A stretch of DNA of 64,000 bases from Paenibacillus arenilitoris (GCF_014705655.1 NZ_JACXIY010000007.1:120415-184414), one strand, 5' to 3'. Counted from the first letter of the stretch, positions 26,937-35,334 are shown. Numbers and translations: made by a program. Notes: generated by a model from the sequence alone, not told the origin.

Positions 26937-27038
26937 GAGGCCGTTGATTTTCATCTCTGTTGCCGCTTTGCTGAGCAAATGGTGCGTCCCGCGCCTAAGC
27001 CGCCGCGTAATCTGCCCCGGGCAGCGCGCCATATGTCG

Positions 27039-27230
27039 AAGCCTGCGAGCGTGCAGGCTTTTGGCCGCTTCATGCGTGCAGCGAAGTAAATGCGTGCGAA
27101 TGAATGTGCATCTTTTTTTCAATTGGTAAGCATTTAAAACAGCTCATGTCGCGAAAAGCCTGCGCAATTGCAGGCATTCCTTCCATCGGCCTCGTCGATC
27201 GTGAAATGCCTGCACAATCGCAGCCTTTGC
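27039..27230. repeat. Three dispersed copies of a ~25-bp hairpin element
   Basis: Copy 1 (27039-27060) has arms AAGCCTGC and GCAGGCTT. Copy 2 (27158-27175) has GCCTGC and GCAGGC around GCAATT. Copy 3 (27208-27225) has GCCTGC and the imperfect GCAGCC around ACAATC. Copies 2 and 3 also share flanks (tcg.gaaA-GCCTGC-CAAT). This looks like a small repeated palindromic element. Confidence 0.55.
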
Positions 27231-27315
27231 GCTTGGCTAGCCGTGCCGATGCGCAGCCGGATGGAGGGCGGTTGAAGAGCGCTTCCGCTTACTAAGTTTT
27301 GTTGCGCAAATGGAA

Positions 27316-27365
27316 GAAGGAGCGTCCTTCCGTCATCAAGCGATGACTGTCGGGACTGCTCCTTC
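27316..27365 (-). terminator. Compound hairpin downstream of the MBL gene
   Basis: The outer arms GAAGGAGC (27316-27323) and GCTCCTTC (27358-27365) enclose an inner hairpin GTCATC/GATGAC (27332-27347). It lies 20 bp past the minus-strand MBL stop and could end that transcript, but lacks a clear T tract. Confidence 0.45.
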
Positions 27366-27384
27366 GCGCGTTCGCGGACGGTTT

Positions 27385-28143
27385 CTAAGGGCGGAGATCG
27401 GCAAGCTCCTGGATCCGTTCATTGACGTTGAGGTTGTAAATGCCGCCGTGGTAGCAGATGACGGCTTCGATATCGTACGCCGTCAATGCTTGGATCGACC
27501 GGTACGCCAGCTGCGGATCGACGCAGTGGCGCGGGTCCGGCCCGAACAGCCGGCCGTCTTCGACGATGAGCGCGTCGGCGGCGATCAGCGTCTTCGTCGG
27601 TCTATGGTACAGGCTGATATGTCCCGGCGTATGCCCGGGCGTGCCGATTACCGAGATGCCCCCGCAGTAGGGGAGCACCATGCCCGGTTCGATGACGGCG
27701 TCGACGGGAGCCGATGGCGGATGCTCGAGCGTTCGGCGGAAGGCGGCGCGCCATTCGTCCGGAACTTCCGGCGGCAGGGAGGCCGCGGCAAGGTCGACCG
27801 CTTCCGGCGTTATTTTGATGAGCTGCTTCTCGCCCTGAATGTACGGCCTCTCGGCCGCGGTCGCCAGCACCTCGGCTTGTCCCCGAGGCAGCTCCGAGAG
27901 CAAGGCCGGCAGGGTGCCGAGATGATCGAGATCCTGATGCGTAATGACGATTTTGTTCAGTCTGCCGAGCGCAACGCCCGACTTCTCAAGCTCCGCTCGA
28001 ATGAGGGGGAGCTGTCCGGGGTAGCCCGTGTCCGCGAGCAGAACCGTATCGCGATCCCAAATCAGCGTCGGATGGATCGTTTCCGCCTTTCCCATCATGG
28101 ACGCCGTGACGGTCAGCATATAGAGCCCGCTGGTTGCATGCAT
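27385..28143 (-). CDS. MBL-fold metallo-hydrolase
   Basis: This 252-residue cytosolic metallo-beta-lactamase-fold hydrolase binds metal through THQDLDHLG near residues 67-75 (an HxDxDH variant in which the second His of the usual HxHxDH is Asp), GTPGHTPGHISLYH near 164-177 and AADAL near 186, with a late His in CYHGG near 228. This variant is common in Bacillus MBL proteins of unknown substrate; lactonase, glyoxalase II-like or thioesterase activity are possible. The ATG at 28143 is chosen because GGAGGG precedes it; a longer frame reaches 28200 without a site. A near-consensus promoter lies upstream. Confidence 0.85.
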   Translation of the reverse strand: MHATSGLYMLTVTASMMGKAETIHPTLIWDRDTVLLADTGYPGQLPLIRAELEKSGVALGRLNKIVITHQDLDHLGTLPALLSELPRGQAEVLATAAERPYIQGEKQLIKITPEAVDLAAASLPPEVPDEWRAAFRRTLEHPPSAPVDAVIEPGMVLPYCGGISVIGTPGHTPGHISLYHRPTKTLIAADALIVEDGRLFGPDPRHCVDPQLAYRSIQALTAYDIEAVICYHGGIYNLNVNERIQELADLRP

Positions 28144-28241
28144 CGAAATCCCTCCGCTATTTTGTTGGTGTTCAGACCGAAAATGACGAGTCCCAACCAA
28201 TCGTAACAGCTGAAGAAGTGATTGTAAATAGTAAAATTAAT

Positions 28242-28270
28242 ATTATATCACAAAAATAAGATTTTGTCAA
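28242..28270 (-). promoter_or_regulatory. Consensus sigma-A promoter for the MBL gene
   Basis: On the minus strand TTGACA (28265-28270), a 17-bp spacer and TATAAT (28242-28247) are both perfect hexamers. The -35 sits inside the inverted repeat AAGATTTT/AAAATCTT (28258-28283), which may be an operator or the end of the preceding transcript. Confidence 0.85.
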
Positions 28271-28283
28271 TATATAAAATCTT
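28254..28283 (-). terminator. Hairpin behind the orphan response regulator, overlapping the next promoter
   Basis: Read on the minus strand, AAGATTTT (28276-28283) and AAAATCTT (28258-28265) pair, and ATTTTTG follows. This can terminate the regulator transcript. The same palindrome covers the -35 of the MBL promoter. Confidence 0.6.
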
Positions 28284-28291
28284 CATAGGCT

Positions 28292-28990
28292 TTACTGCCG
28301 TCCGCCGAACCGGTAGCCGAAGCCGTACACCGTCTGAATGTACGCCGGGCTTGCGGGATCGTCTTCGATTTTGCGGCGGATTCGGCTAATATGGGCGTCC
28401 ACGGTCCGCTCGTCGTTCAAATAATCGTCCTCCTGCGCCGATTGCAGCAGCTGCAGCCGGCTGTAGACGATGCCGGGCCTCGCGGCCAGCGTTAGCAGCA
28501 GCTTGTACTCGGTCGGCGTAAGCGGGATCTCCTTGCCGCCGCGCCAGACCCGGCACTGCGCTTCCGATATGGTCAGCCCGCCGCGCTGCAGCGGCGGGTC
28601 CTCCGGCGACGCCTCGCGGTCATGGCCTTCCAGTCTTCGCAGCACGGAGCGGATGCGGGCGGACAGCTCCCGCAAGGAGAACGGCTTCGTCATATAATCG
28701 TCGGCGCCGACTTCAAGCCCGATGACCTTATCCGCCTCTTCCGCGCGCGCCGTCACCATAATAATGCCCGCGCGGCTCCATTTGCGAAGCTCCCGGCACA
28801 CGTCGATGCCGCTCATCTCCGGCAGCATCCAATCGAGCACGACGACGGCCGGGCCGTGCTCCTTCGCCTTCGCGAGCGCGTCCGTGCCCGTCATGGCGGT
28901 CACGGTCCGGTATCCTTCCTGGCGCAGGAAGGGCTCCATAAATTCGAGCACCTTCTCTTCGTCGTCCACAAGCAGCAATGTATGCGGCAA
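28292..28990 (-). CDS. OmpR-family response regulator without adjacent kinase
   Basis: This 232-residue regulator has a receiver domain with acidic DDEE at residues 9-12, phospho-acceptor Asp in VVVLDWMLPEMSG near 53 and lysine in DDYMTKPFS near 102. The C-terminal winged helix contains RTVDAHISRIRRKIEDDP and ends YGFGYRF. All phosphorylation residues are present. Neither neighbour is a histidine kinase: an MBL hydrolase lies downstream and small membrane proteins lie divergently upstream. It is therefore an orphan, and its partner kinase must be elsewhere. The ATG at 28990 follows an AAGGAGAGG site on the minus strand. Confidence 0.92.
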   Translation of the reverse strand: MPHTLLLVDDEEKVLEFMEPFLRQEGYRTVTAMTGTDALAKAKEHGPAVVVLDWMLPEMSGIDVCRELRKWSRAGIIMVTARAEEADKVIGLEVGADDYMTKPFSLRELSARIRSVLRRLEGHDREASPEDPPLQRGGLTISEAQCRVWRGGKEIPLTPTEYKLLLTLAARPGIVYSRLQLLQSAQEDDYLNDERTVDAHISRIRRKIEDDPASPAYIQTVYGFGYRFGGRQ

Positions 28991-29152
28991 TTTCGTTCCT
29001 CTCCTTCGGCATTCATCCTATTTTTCCATAGTATACACGCTCTTGCGCGGGCTCAGGCGGTTTTCAACGAATAAGAGCAACTTCGTCAAAGGATCGCAAC
29101 ATTCCTTTGCTACAATGAACGCGAGCCAAATCATTCGAAAGGGGAAATCCTC

Positions 29153-29536
29153 ATGATCGAGCAATCCGATGCGCCGAGGGGACGGATACGGTTTTTCCGC
29201 GGCGCTTTTCGTATCCTTGCGTGGCTGTTCGTCGCCTGCGTCGTCGCGCAAACCTTTATCGCGGGCATGGCGCTGTTCGGCGATCCCGCGGCTTGGAAAA
29301 GTCACACGACGTTCGTCCATTTGTTCGAATACTTGCCGTTCTTCATGCTGATCAGCTCGTTTGCGGGCAGCATGCGCGTCAGGCTGCGCTGGCTGAGCGG
29401 AGCGCTTCTCGCCCTTATATTCGTGCAATACGCGACGGCCAACATCCCTGAGGCGGGAGCGGTGCATCCCGTGCTCGCGCTGCTGCTGTTCTGGCTATCG
29501 CTCCATGTCGCGCGGGCGGGAGGGACGACGAATTGA
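29153..29536 (+). CDS. DUF6220-like small membrane protein
   Basis: This 127-residue membrane protein has four predicted helices, near 18-40, 55-75, 78-95 and 103-120. The sequence FRILAWLFVACVVAQTFIAGMALFG and conserved HTTFVHLFEYLPF resemble DUF6220 proteins, whose function is unknown. A TACAAT -10 with a preceding TGC is at 29111-29116. The ATG follows AAAGGGG. The next small gene starts with TTG overlapping its stop, so the two are translated together. The divergent response regulator is 162 bp away; control by it is conceivable but no binding site is evident. Confidence 0.7.
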   Translation: MIEQSDAPRGRIRFFRGAFRILAWLFVACVVAQTFIAGMALFGDPAAWKSHTTFVHLFEYLPFFMLISSFAGSMRVRLRWLSGALLALIFVQYATANIPEAGAVHPVLALLLFWLSLHVARAGGTTN

Positions 29537-29727
29537 GAATGCTGCTTGCGGCTTTAATCGGTCTTGCGCTGGGCGCGATCGCCGGACTCGTTCTCTCGTC
29601 GTTGATCGGCATCGTCAGTTATTTGACGTTCGACCGGCCGGTCGGCATCAAATATTTACCGATATACTTCGGTGCGGCCGGCGCGATCGCCGGGCTGTCG
29701 TTCGAACGCCGCCGGGCGCGCGGTTAA
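29533..29727 (+). CDS. DUF5957-like small membrane protein
   Basis: This 64-residue protein has two hydrophobic helices (residues 3-28 and 42-58) separated by LTFDRPVGIKYLPIYFG, a segment shared with DUF5957 proteins of unknown function. It starts with TTG at 29533, overlapping the stop of the preceding gene, with GGGAGG about 10 bases upstream. An ATG two codons later is an alternative start. A hairpin with arms GCCTAT/ATAGGC lies about 90 bp downstream, without a T tract. Confidence 0.65.
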   Translation: MRMLLAALIGLALGAIAGLVLSSLIGIVSYLTFDRPVGIKYLPIYFGAAGAIAGLSFERRRARG

Positions 29728-29975
29728 TCCGCCGCTCCGTTTCATTTCCGGATAATAAACCGCACAAGCTCCCGAATCAAATGCTCGCGGCCGATGGGAT
29801 TAAAGAGCCTATCGGATCCCATAGGCGGTCTGGAACCTTTTGCCAAGGATGTTCGTCATAATGGTTACCTTACCTTTGCAGATACGTCCGGAATCGGAGC
29901 GCCTTTTTTCATTTATTTGCTGTACCGGACGCGAAACGGGAGGTAGGGTATACAAAGGAACGAGGAGTGGGTCGG

Positions 29976-30636
29976 ATGAAGCGCGCATTGCTCGTCGTCG
30001 CTGCCTGTGCGGCAGCGGCCGCCGCGCTGTTGTTGTTTGTGTTCCGGGTCAATTACGACGCCGTCGTCGCGGAGCGCATGATCGATTTCGAACGGGCGGA
30101 GCCGAATTCGCGGATGGAGTGGAAGGACAAGGAAGCGGTGCGGGCGTTCGAATACGCGTTCCGGTTCGCGAGCAAGGAGCCGGGGACGGTCGATATCGGC
30201 GCGCCGCCGTATGCCGTCACGCTTGGCGACAGCCGGTATCTGCTCTATCTGTCGCCCGATTACGGGAAGGTGCAGTTCATGAAGCCGGGCAATACGGGGA
30301 CGCTCTATACGGTTAGGCCATCTTCGGCCGACGAGCTGAAACAGCTGGTATCCGAAGCCGACAAGCGCTACGGGGAACAAGGAAGCGTGCAGGCCCGTCT
30401 CGACCCGGCTGCGTTCTCCGGGGAGGAACGGCCCTTCGTCCGACCGCTTTGACGGCTTTACGATCACCGGGATTACGGTTGAAGAGCCGATCAGCATCAA
30501 GGAGCAGCGCTCGCTGTTCGAAGCGCTGGTTGTCGTGCAGGAGTCGCGGGATTACGGGGAGCCGGGCGTCGCGATGTACGTATTCCACAAGGGCAAGCAG
30601 GCCGGCGACGAATGGCGAATAGCCGACGTGGATTAA
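29976..30636 (+). pseudogene. Membrane-anchored hypothetical protein, frameshifted
   Basis: The first part (from ATG 29976, after GAGGAG) encodes a one-helix anchored protein with an extracellular part, and its frame ends at 30452. From about 30435 another frame continues as coding-quality sequence (DRFDGFTITGITVEEPIS ...) to TAA at 30634-30636. Deleting one base from the CCC at 30432-30434 joins both parts as GEERPSSDRFDGFTITG, and the total is then exactly 219 codons plus stop. So a single extra C has split one gene, either truly or through an assembly error. I do not recognise the family. The strong bidirectional terminator after 30636 supports that as the real gene end. Confidence 0.7.
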
Positions 30637-30655
30637 CGAAGCTTCCATTAAGAAT

Positions 30656-30708
30656 AAAAACGGGATGGTCCCGCAAGGTCGAATGCCTTGCGGGACCATC
30701 CCGTTATT
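30656..30708. terminator. Strong bidirectional terminator between convergent genes
   Basis: The perfect 18-bp arms are 30661-30678 and 30686-30703 with a 7-base loop. AAAAA lies on the left and TTATT on the right. Confidence 0.88.
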
Positions 30709-30714
30709 GCCGGA

Positions 30715-31857
30715 TTAACCGAACTCCACCTCGATCCGGATCACTTCGGAACGGCTGCCGATCCGCACGGGCGGTCCCCAGGTGCCGAAGCCGGACGATA
30801 CGACCGCGTGAAGGCCGCCTTTCTTCAAATATCCCCAATCCAGCTCGAACAGCCTTCTCGTAATGAGATGGTTCGGCATCATCTGACCGCGGTGCGTATG
30901 GCCGGACACCGATAGGTCGATGCCCTGCTCGGCGGCGCCGGCGAGGTCCGACGGCTGATGATCGAGCAGAATGAGCGGGAGCGACCGGTCGAGCGGGGCG
31001 ACAAGCTCCCGAATCGGCTTTCTCGCTTCGCCGCCGAAGCCGGCCGACGCTTTGTCCTTGCGGCCGATCACGTAGAAGCTGCCGCCCACGAGCTCCGCCT
31101 CGTCCATGAGGACGCGGATGCCGATCGCGTCCATGGCGGCAATGAACTCGGGAACTTTGCGGCCGATATATTCGTGATTGCCGGTCACGGCGTAGACGCC
31201 GAGCGGCGCCTTCAGCTTGCCGAGCACGGCGGACATGTTTTTGCGCAGGAACGGTTCGATGTCATCGTCCAAAATATCGCCCGGGAGCAGGATGAGATCG
31301 GGCTTCATCCGCTCGACGATATCGACGAGTCGCCCCAAATGCCGGTTTCCGACGACGGTACCCAGATGCAGGTCGGATGCCATTGCGATCGTAAGCTTGT
31401 CCAGCTCTCCCGCCCGCTTCGGCACTTGCACGCGGTACGTCCGGACGACGGGGCTCCAGGCATTCCAGCTTCCGCGCAGAATGAGAGCCGCCATCAGCAG
31501 AAACGCGATGCCCCCTACTCCGATAATATAGACGGATTCCGAAGCTCCCGCGGCTCTTAGCAGCAGCGCGACGACGTCGGCTATCGGCAGGATGAGCAAG
31601 GCGTATTCCAGCACGGCGAACCAGTAGGAGCCGATCAGCTTGAGCGCGACCGCCGCCGGCCTGAGCGGCGTGCCGTACGCGGCGCGGCCGATCAAATAGG
31701 AGAAGGCGACGATTCCGAAGCATACCGCGTAGACGCCCGCATGTTCCAGGCCCAGCAGTGCAGACAGAAACATCCAGCCGTTCCAGCCGATATAGAAGGC
31801 AATGGCGCCGTATGCAAGCAATATGCCTATGAAAATAAAAATAAAGCGAGGCTTCAT
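30715..31857 (-). CDS. Membrane-bound metallophosphoesterase (YkuE/YaeI-like)
   Basis: This 380-residue protein has four or five N-terminal membrane helices (residues 5-135) followed by a calcineurin-type phosphoesterase domain. The metal-binding motifs are complete: SDLHLG near 161, LLPGDILDDD near 190, TGNHEYIG near 223, LLDHQPSD near 292 and SGHTHRGQ near 311-318. Substrates of relatives include phospholipid-linked or UDP-sugar pyrophosphates; here it is unknown. The ATG at 31857 has GGAG nine bases upstream and is preceded by an in-frame TTG. It shares the strong terminator at 30656-30708 with the convergent gene. Confidence 0.9.
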   Translation of the reverse strand: MKPRFIFIFIGILLAYGAIAFYIGWNGWMFLSALLGLEHAGVYAVCFGIVAFSYLIGRAAYGTPLRPAAVALKLIGSYWFAVLEYALLILPIADVVALLLRAAGASESVYIIGVGGIAFLLMAALILRGSWNAWSPVVRTYRVQVPKRAGELDKLTIAMASDLHLGTVVGNRHLGRLVDIVERMKPDLILLPGDILDDDIEPFLRKNMSAVLGKLKAPLGVYAVTGNHEYIGRKVPEFIAAMDAIGIRVLMDEAELVGGSFYVIGRKDKASAGFGGEARKPIRELVAPLDRSLPLILLDHQPSDLAGAAEQGIDLSVSGHTHRGQMMPNHLITRRLFELDWGYLKKGGLHAVVSSGFGTWGPPVRIGSRSEVIRIEVEFG

Positions 31858-32175
31858 CAATGAACACTCCCTGGCCCTTAATCGGCGAATCTATGAAACT
31901 GAACCTACTATAGCATAATCGGAATCGGGCAGCCAAATCGGCCGGCGCTGCAGGAATAGAATGCCGTTCCTGCGCGGATTGGTTGCGATAGATTCCAGGC
32001 GTCCGCCTGGATTCAGCCGGCTCTCGAGGACGTATGGCCGCGCGCCGAGCGGGAATGGCGAGGCGTTCTGACGCTGGATGCGTTGCGCGCGCTGAAAGCC
32101 TATGGTATCGTTTCGTCTTAGGAAACGATGCGCGCCTCTACTTCGCGCGTCTGACGGAATGGAGAGAACAATTGC
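31858..32175. other. Spacer before topB, with a possible gene remnant
   Basis: This 318-bp stretch contains a minus-strand -10 (TATAGT, 31907-31912) for the phosphoesterase. It also has a 53-codon open frame on the plus strand (about 31960-32121, ending in TAG) without a usable start codon. That frame reads like real protein (WIQPALEDVWPRAEREW, then a helix ending AYGIVSS). It may be the tail of a decayed gene; I cannot name it. Confidence 0.35.
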
Positions 32176-34341
32176 ATGAAATCGTTAGTATTGGCGGAAA
32201 AACCGAGCGTGGCGAAGGAAATCGCACGCGTGCTCGGCTGCGGACAGAAGCATAAGAGCCATCTCGAAGGATCCGGGTACGTCGTCACTTGGGCGCTCGG
32301 CCACCTGGTTACGCTGGCGGAGCCCGAGGAGTACGATCCGAAATATAAAACCTGGAATCTCGAGGACCTGCCCCTGCTCCCGCAAAAAATGAACTTGAAG
32401 GTGATGAAGGAAACGTCGCATCAGTTCAAGGCCGTCGCCCAGCTGTGCAAGCGGCAGGATATCGGCGAGCTGATCATCGCCACGGACGCCGGGCGCGAGG
32501 GCGAGCTTGTCGCGCGATGGATCATGGAGCTGGTCCATTGGCGCAAACCGTTCAAGCGGCTATGGATTTCGTCGCAGACGGACAAAGCCATCAAGGACGG
32601 CTTCAATGATCTGAAGCCCGGCAAGGACTATAACCACTTGTACGCTTCGGCCGTATGCCGCGCCGAAGCGGACTGGCTGATCGGCCTGAACGTGACGAGG
32701 GCGCTTACGACGAAATATAACGCGCAGCTTGCGGCCGGCCGCGTGCAGACGCCCACCTTGTCGATGCTGATCGAGCGGGAGCGGGAGATTCAGTCGTTCC
32801 AATCGCAGCCGTATTGGAACGTGACGGCGGATTTCGGGACGTTCTCCGCGCTTTGGCGGGAGCAGGACGGGCATGACGGACGGATTTGGGATCGCGCGGA
32901 TGCGGAGAGCATCGTATCCCGCATTCGGAGCGTGCCGGCAAAGGTAGATAAGCTGCGAACGGTCGAGAAGGCGGAGCCGCATCCGCAAGCTTACGACTTG
33001 ACCGAGCTGCAGCGGGACGCGAACAAGCGCCTCGGCTTCTCGGCCAAGCAGACGTCGAACGTGCTGCAGAAGCTGTACGAGCAGCATAAGCTCGTCACGT
33101 ATCCGCGAACCGATTCGCGCTATTTGTCGAGCGACATGGTGCCGACCTTGAAGGGACGGCTCGAGAGCATCGCCGTCGGACCGTACGCGCCGCTGGCCCG
33201 GAGGCTGCTAAGAGGGCAGCCGGCGGTCACGAAGCGGATCGTGGACGACAGCAAAGTTACCGATCACCACGCGATCATTCCGACGGAGCAATACGTGAAC
33301 CTGGCGGCGCTGAGCGGCGATGAGCGAAGGCTGTACGACCTGATCGTCAGAAGGTTTATCGCCTTGTTCTACGGGCCTTACCGGTACGACGAGACGAGCG
33401 TCGTGCTTGTTGCCGGCAACGACCGCTTCTACGCGAAGGGCAAAACCGAGAAGGACAAAGGCTGGAAGGAAGTTTACCAGACGGACGGGCATGCGGGAAG
33501 CGAGTACGAGGATGAGGATGACGAGGACGAGGAAGCGGGGCAGAGCCGGGATGACCGCCAGCCGGCGCAGCTTCTGCCGCCGCTAACGGCGGGCCAGACG
33601 CTTCCGGTCAGGAGCGGCAAGGTCCGCGAGCTGCGCACGATGCCTCCCGCCCGTTACACGGAAGCGACGCTGCTTACGCGCATGGAGAAGCACGGCCTTG
33701 GCACGCCGGCGACCCGCGCGGACATTATCGAGAAGCTGCTCGGCACGGATACGATTACCCGTACGCAAAATAAACTGATGCCCACCGGCAAAGGCAAGCA
33801 GCTGATCGAGCTTGTCGTAGACGAGCTTAGGAGCCCGGAATTAACCGCGAAGTGGGAGCAGGATTTGGAGAAAATCGCCAAGGGAAAAGGCGATCCATCC
33901 GCCTTCATGAGAAGCATTCGCCAGCAGGCGGCCAAGTGGGTGTCCGAGGTTATCGCCGAGACGAAGGAATATAAGCCTCATAACGTGACGCACTCCCGCT
34001 GCCCGGAATGCGGGAAGCCGCTGCTCGAAGTGAAAGGAAAGCGCGGCAAATCGCTCGTATGCGCAGACCGCGATTGCGGCTACCGCCGTTCGGCGGAGCC
34101 GCAATTGTCCAACAAGCGATGTCCGCAATGCCGCAAGAAGATGGAAATCCGCGACGGCAAGGCGGGCAAGTTCGCCCAGTGCAGGCCGTGCAACGTCATC
34201 GAGATGCTCGGCGACAAGCAAGGCGGCAAGGCGAACCGCAAGCAAAATCAGAAGCTCATCGAGCAGTACAGCGATAACGCGACTTTATCGAACAGCCTGG
34301 CCGACAAGCTGAAGGCGGCGCTGGAGAAAAAGTCGGATTAG
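32176..34341 (+). CDS. topB: DNA topoisomerase III
   Basis: This 721-residue type IA topoisomerase relaxes or decatenates DNA through a transient 5'-phosphotyrosine bond. The N-terminal Toprim domain shows LVLAEKPSVAKEIARVLGC and ATDAGREGELVARWIM near 96-111. The active-site tyrosine is in TYPRTDSRYLSSD near 308-320. Two zinc-ribbon-like segments follow at the C-terminus (CPECGKPLL..CADRDCGY and CPQCRKKM..CRPC). An acidic insert around 432-445 (EDEDDEDEEAG) is a species-specific loop. The ATG follows GGAGAG. It appears monocistronic with a terminator right after it. Confidence 0.95.
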   Translation: MKSLVLAEKPSVAKEIARVLGCGQKHKSHLEGSGYVVTWALGHLVTLAEPEEYDPKYKTWNLEDLPLLPQKMNLKVMKETSHQFKAVAQLCKRQDIGELIIATDAGREGELVARWIMELVHWRKPFKRLWISSQTDKAIKDGFNDLKPGKDYNHLYASAVCRAEADWLIGLNVTRALTTKYNAQLAAGRVQTPTLSMLIEREREIQSFQSQPYWNVTADFGTFSALWREQDGHDGRIWDRADAESIVSRIRSVPAKVDKLRTVEKAEPHPQAYDLTELQRDANKRLGFSAKQTSNVLQKLYEQHKLVTYPRTDSRYLSSDMVPTLKGRLESIAVGPYAPLARRLLRGQPAVTKRIVDDSKVTDHHAIIPTEQYVNLAALSGDERRLYDLIVRRFIALFYGPYRYDETSVVLVAGNDRFYAKGKTEKDKGWKEVYQTDGHAGSEYEDEDDEDEEAGQSRDDRQPAQLLPPLTAGQTLPVRSGKVRELRTMPPARYTEATLLTRMEKHGLGTPATRADIIEKLLGTDTITRTQNKLMPTGKGKQLIELVVDELRSPELTAKWEQDLEKIAKGKGDPSAFMRSIRQQAAKWVSEVIAETKEYKPHNVTHSRCPECGKPLLEVKGKRGKSLVCADRDCGYRRSAEPQLSNKRCPQCRKKMEIRDGKAGKFAQCRPCNVIEMLGDKQGGKANRKQNQKLIEQYSDNATLSNSLADKLKAALEKKSD

Positions 34342-34347
34342 CTCATG

Positions 34348-34378
34348 AAGGGCGCCCGGTCTTGGTCCGGGCGCCTTT
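34348..34378 (+). terminator. Terminator after topB
   Basis: GGCGCCCGG (34351-34359) pairs with CCGGGCGCC (34367-34375). Flanking A and T residues extend it, with only a short T run. Confidence 0.7.
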
Positions 34379-34505
34379 GCTATGGGAAGCTGCGCCGGCG
34401 CGTCTCCGGTCAAGAAAGGCTGCTACCCCCTGTCAATCATCCAAGAGATAGATAGCGACCCGACATATGCTATGAAGGAAGAGGCAGGGAAGGAGACTGA
34501 TAGTA

Positions 34506-35177
34506 TTGGGTGGACATCAGGGAAGGCAGCTTGCGAGCAAATGGGCGAAGACGGCGGCATTGCTATCGCATCCCGACATTGCGCCGCATATCCCTCCGAC
34601 TAGCATATTAACGGCGGAAAATTTAAGAAGCATGCTGGATACGCATCAGACGGTCGTCGTCAAGCCGGTCGTCGGCGCCGGCGGCCACGGCGTCATGAGG
34701 GTCGTTCGGAATCCGAGAGGCTACGCCTATACTTACTATGCCCAGACTCGCCATTTTCATAGCTTCGCAGCATTGGTAGGGGCGCTTAATAAACGGCGGC
34801 GGGGCAAGGCGTACTTGATTCAGAAAGGGATCCGTCTCGCAACCGTCGGCAACAGGCCGATCGATTACCGGGTAAAGTACGTGAAGACGGAGAATGGCTG
34901 GGTATACCGGGCGATCGTCGGGCGAATTGCGAAACCGGGTTTGTTCGTTACGAATTTGTGCCGGGGAGGAACGTTGGTGACGTCGGCTCAAGGGATCAGC
35001 CGCTCGTTGTCTCCGTCGCTCGTTGCGGAGAAAAAGGCGAAAATGAGGGAACTCACGGTGTTGGCGACGGGCGTGCTGGAAGCCAAATATCCGGGCATCG
35101 GACAGCTCGGCTTCGATTACGGCATCGATAAGCAGGGAATGATTTGGATTTTCGAGGTGAATACGAGGCCGCAGTGA
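34506..35177 (+). CDS. YheC/YheD-family ATP-grasp protein, short C-terminus
   Basis: This 223-residue protein resembles the ATP-grasp domain of YheC/YheD spore-coat-associated proteins. It shows HIPPTSILTAENLRSMLDTH, the ATP-binding strand TVVVKPVVGAGGHGVMRV near 49-66, IDYRVKYVKTENGWVYRAIVGR near 118-140, and the metal-ligand strand MIWIFEVNTRPQ at the very end. Relatives usually continue past NTRPQ, so this copy may be clipped at the C-terminus, although the Asn ligand is retained. The start is TTG at 34506, with AAGGAG about 10 bases upstream. In spore formers such proteins are usually forespore- or coat-associated. A strong hairpin follows. Confidence 0.8.
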   Translation: MGGHQGRQLASKWAKTAALLSHPDIAPHIPPTSILTAENLRSMLDTHQTVVVKPVVGAGGHGVMRVVRNPRGYAYTYYAQTRHFHSFAALVGALNKRRRGKAYLIQKGIRLATVGNRPIDYRVKYVKTENGWVYRAIVGRIAKPGLFVTNLCRGGTLVTSAQGISRSLSPSLVAEKKAKMRELTVLATGVLEAKYPGIGQLGFDYGIDKQGMIWIFEVNTRPQ

Positions 35178-35209
35178 CGGACGAGCGATAAGTGCGGAAG
35201 CCCATTGAA

Positions 35210-35247
35210 GAAAGCAGCCTGTCGAACGGATTCGATAGGCTGCTTTC
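35210..35247 (+). terminator. Hairpin terminator after the YheC/D gene
   Basis: The 17-base arms 35210-35226 and 35231-35247 (GAAAGCAGCCTGTCGAA and TTCGATAGGCTGCTTTC, one G-T pair) have a 4-base loop. The T tract is short. Confidence 0.65.
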
Positions 35248-35334
35248 GCTCGCTTCTGTTTATTCCGATATAATTCATTAATAGAGTCATAGATATCCAT
35301 TAAAGTTTTTTATGGAGTAATTGGCATTTGGGAT

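Larger units (their letters stand above)
26937..27384. other. Gene-free stretch with hairpin elements
   Basis: These 448 bp lie between the UvrA-like gene and the end of the convergent MBL gene. I see no convincing coding frame. The stretch holds three related GCCTGC/GCAGGC hairpins (27039-27230) and a compound inverted repeat at 27316-27365 near the end of the MBL gene. No good terminator with a T tract follows the UvrA-like gene. Confidence 0.6.
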
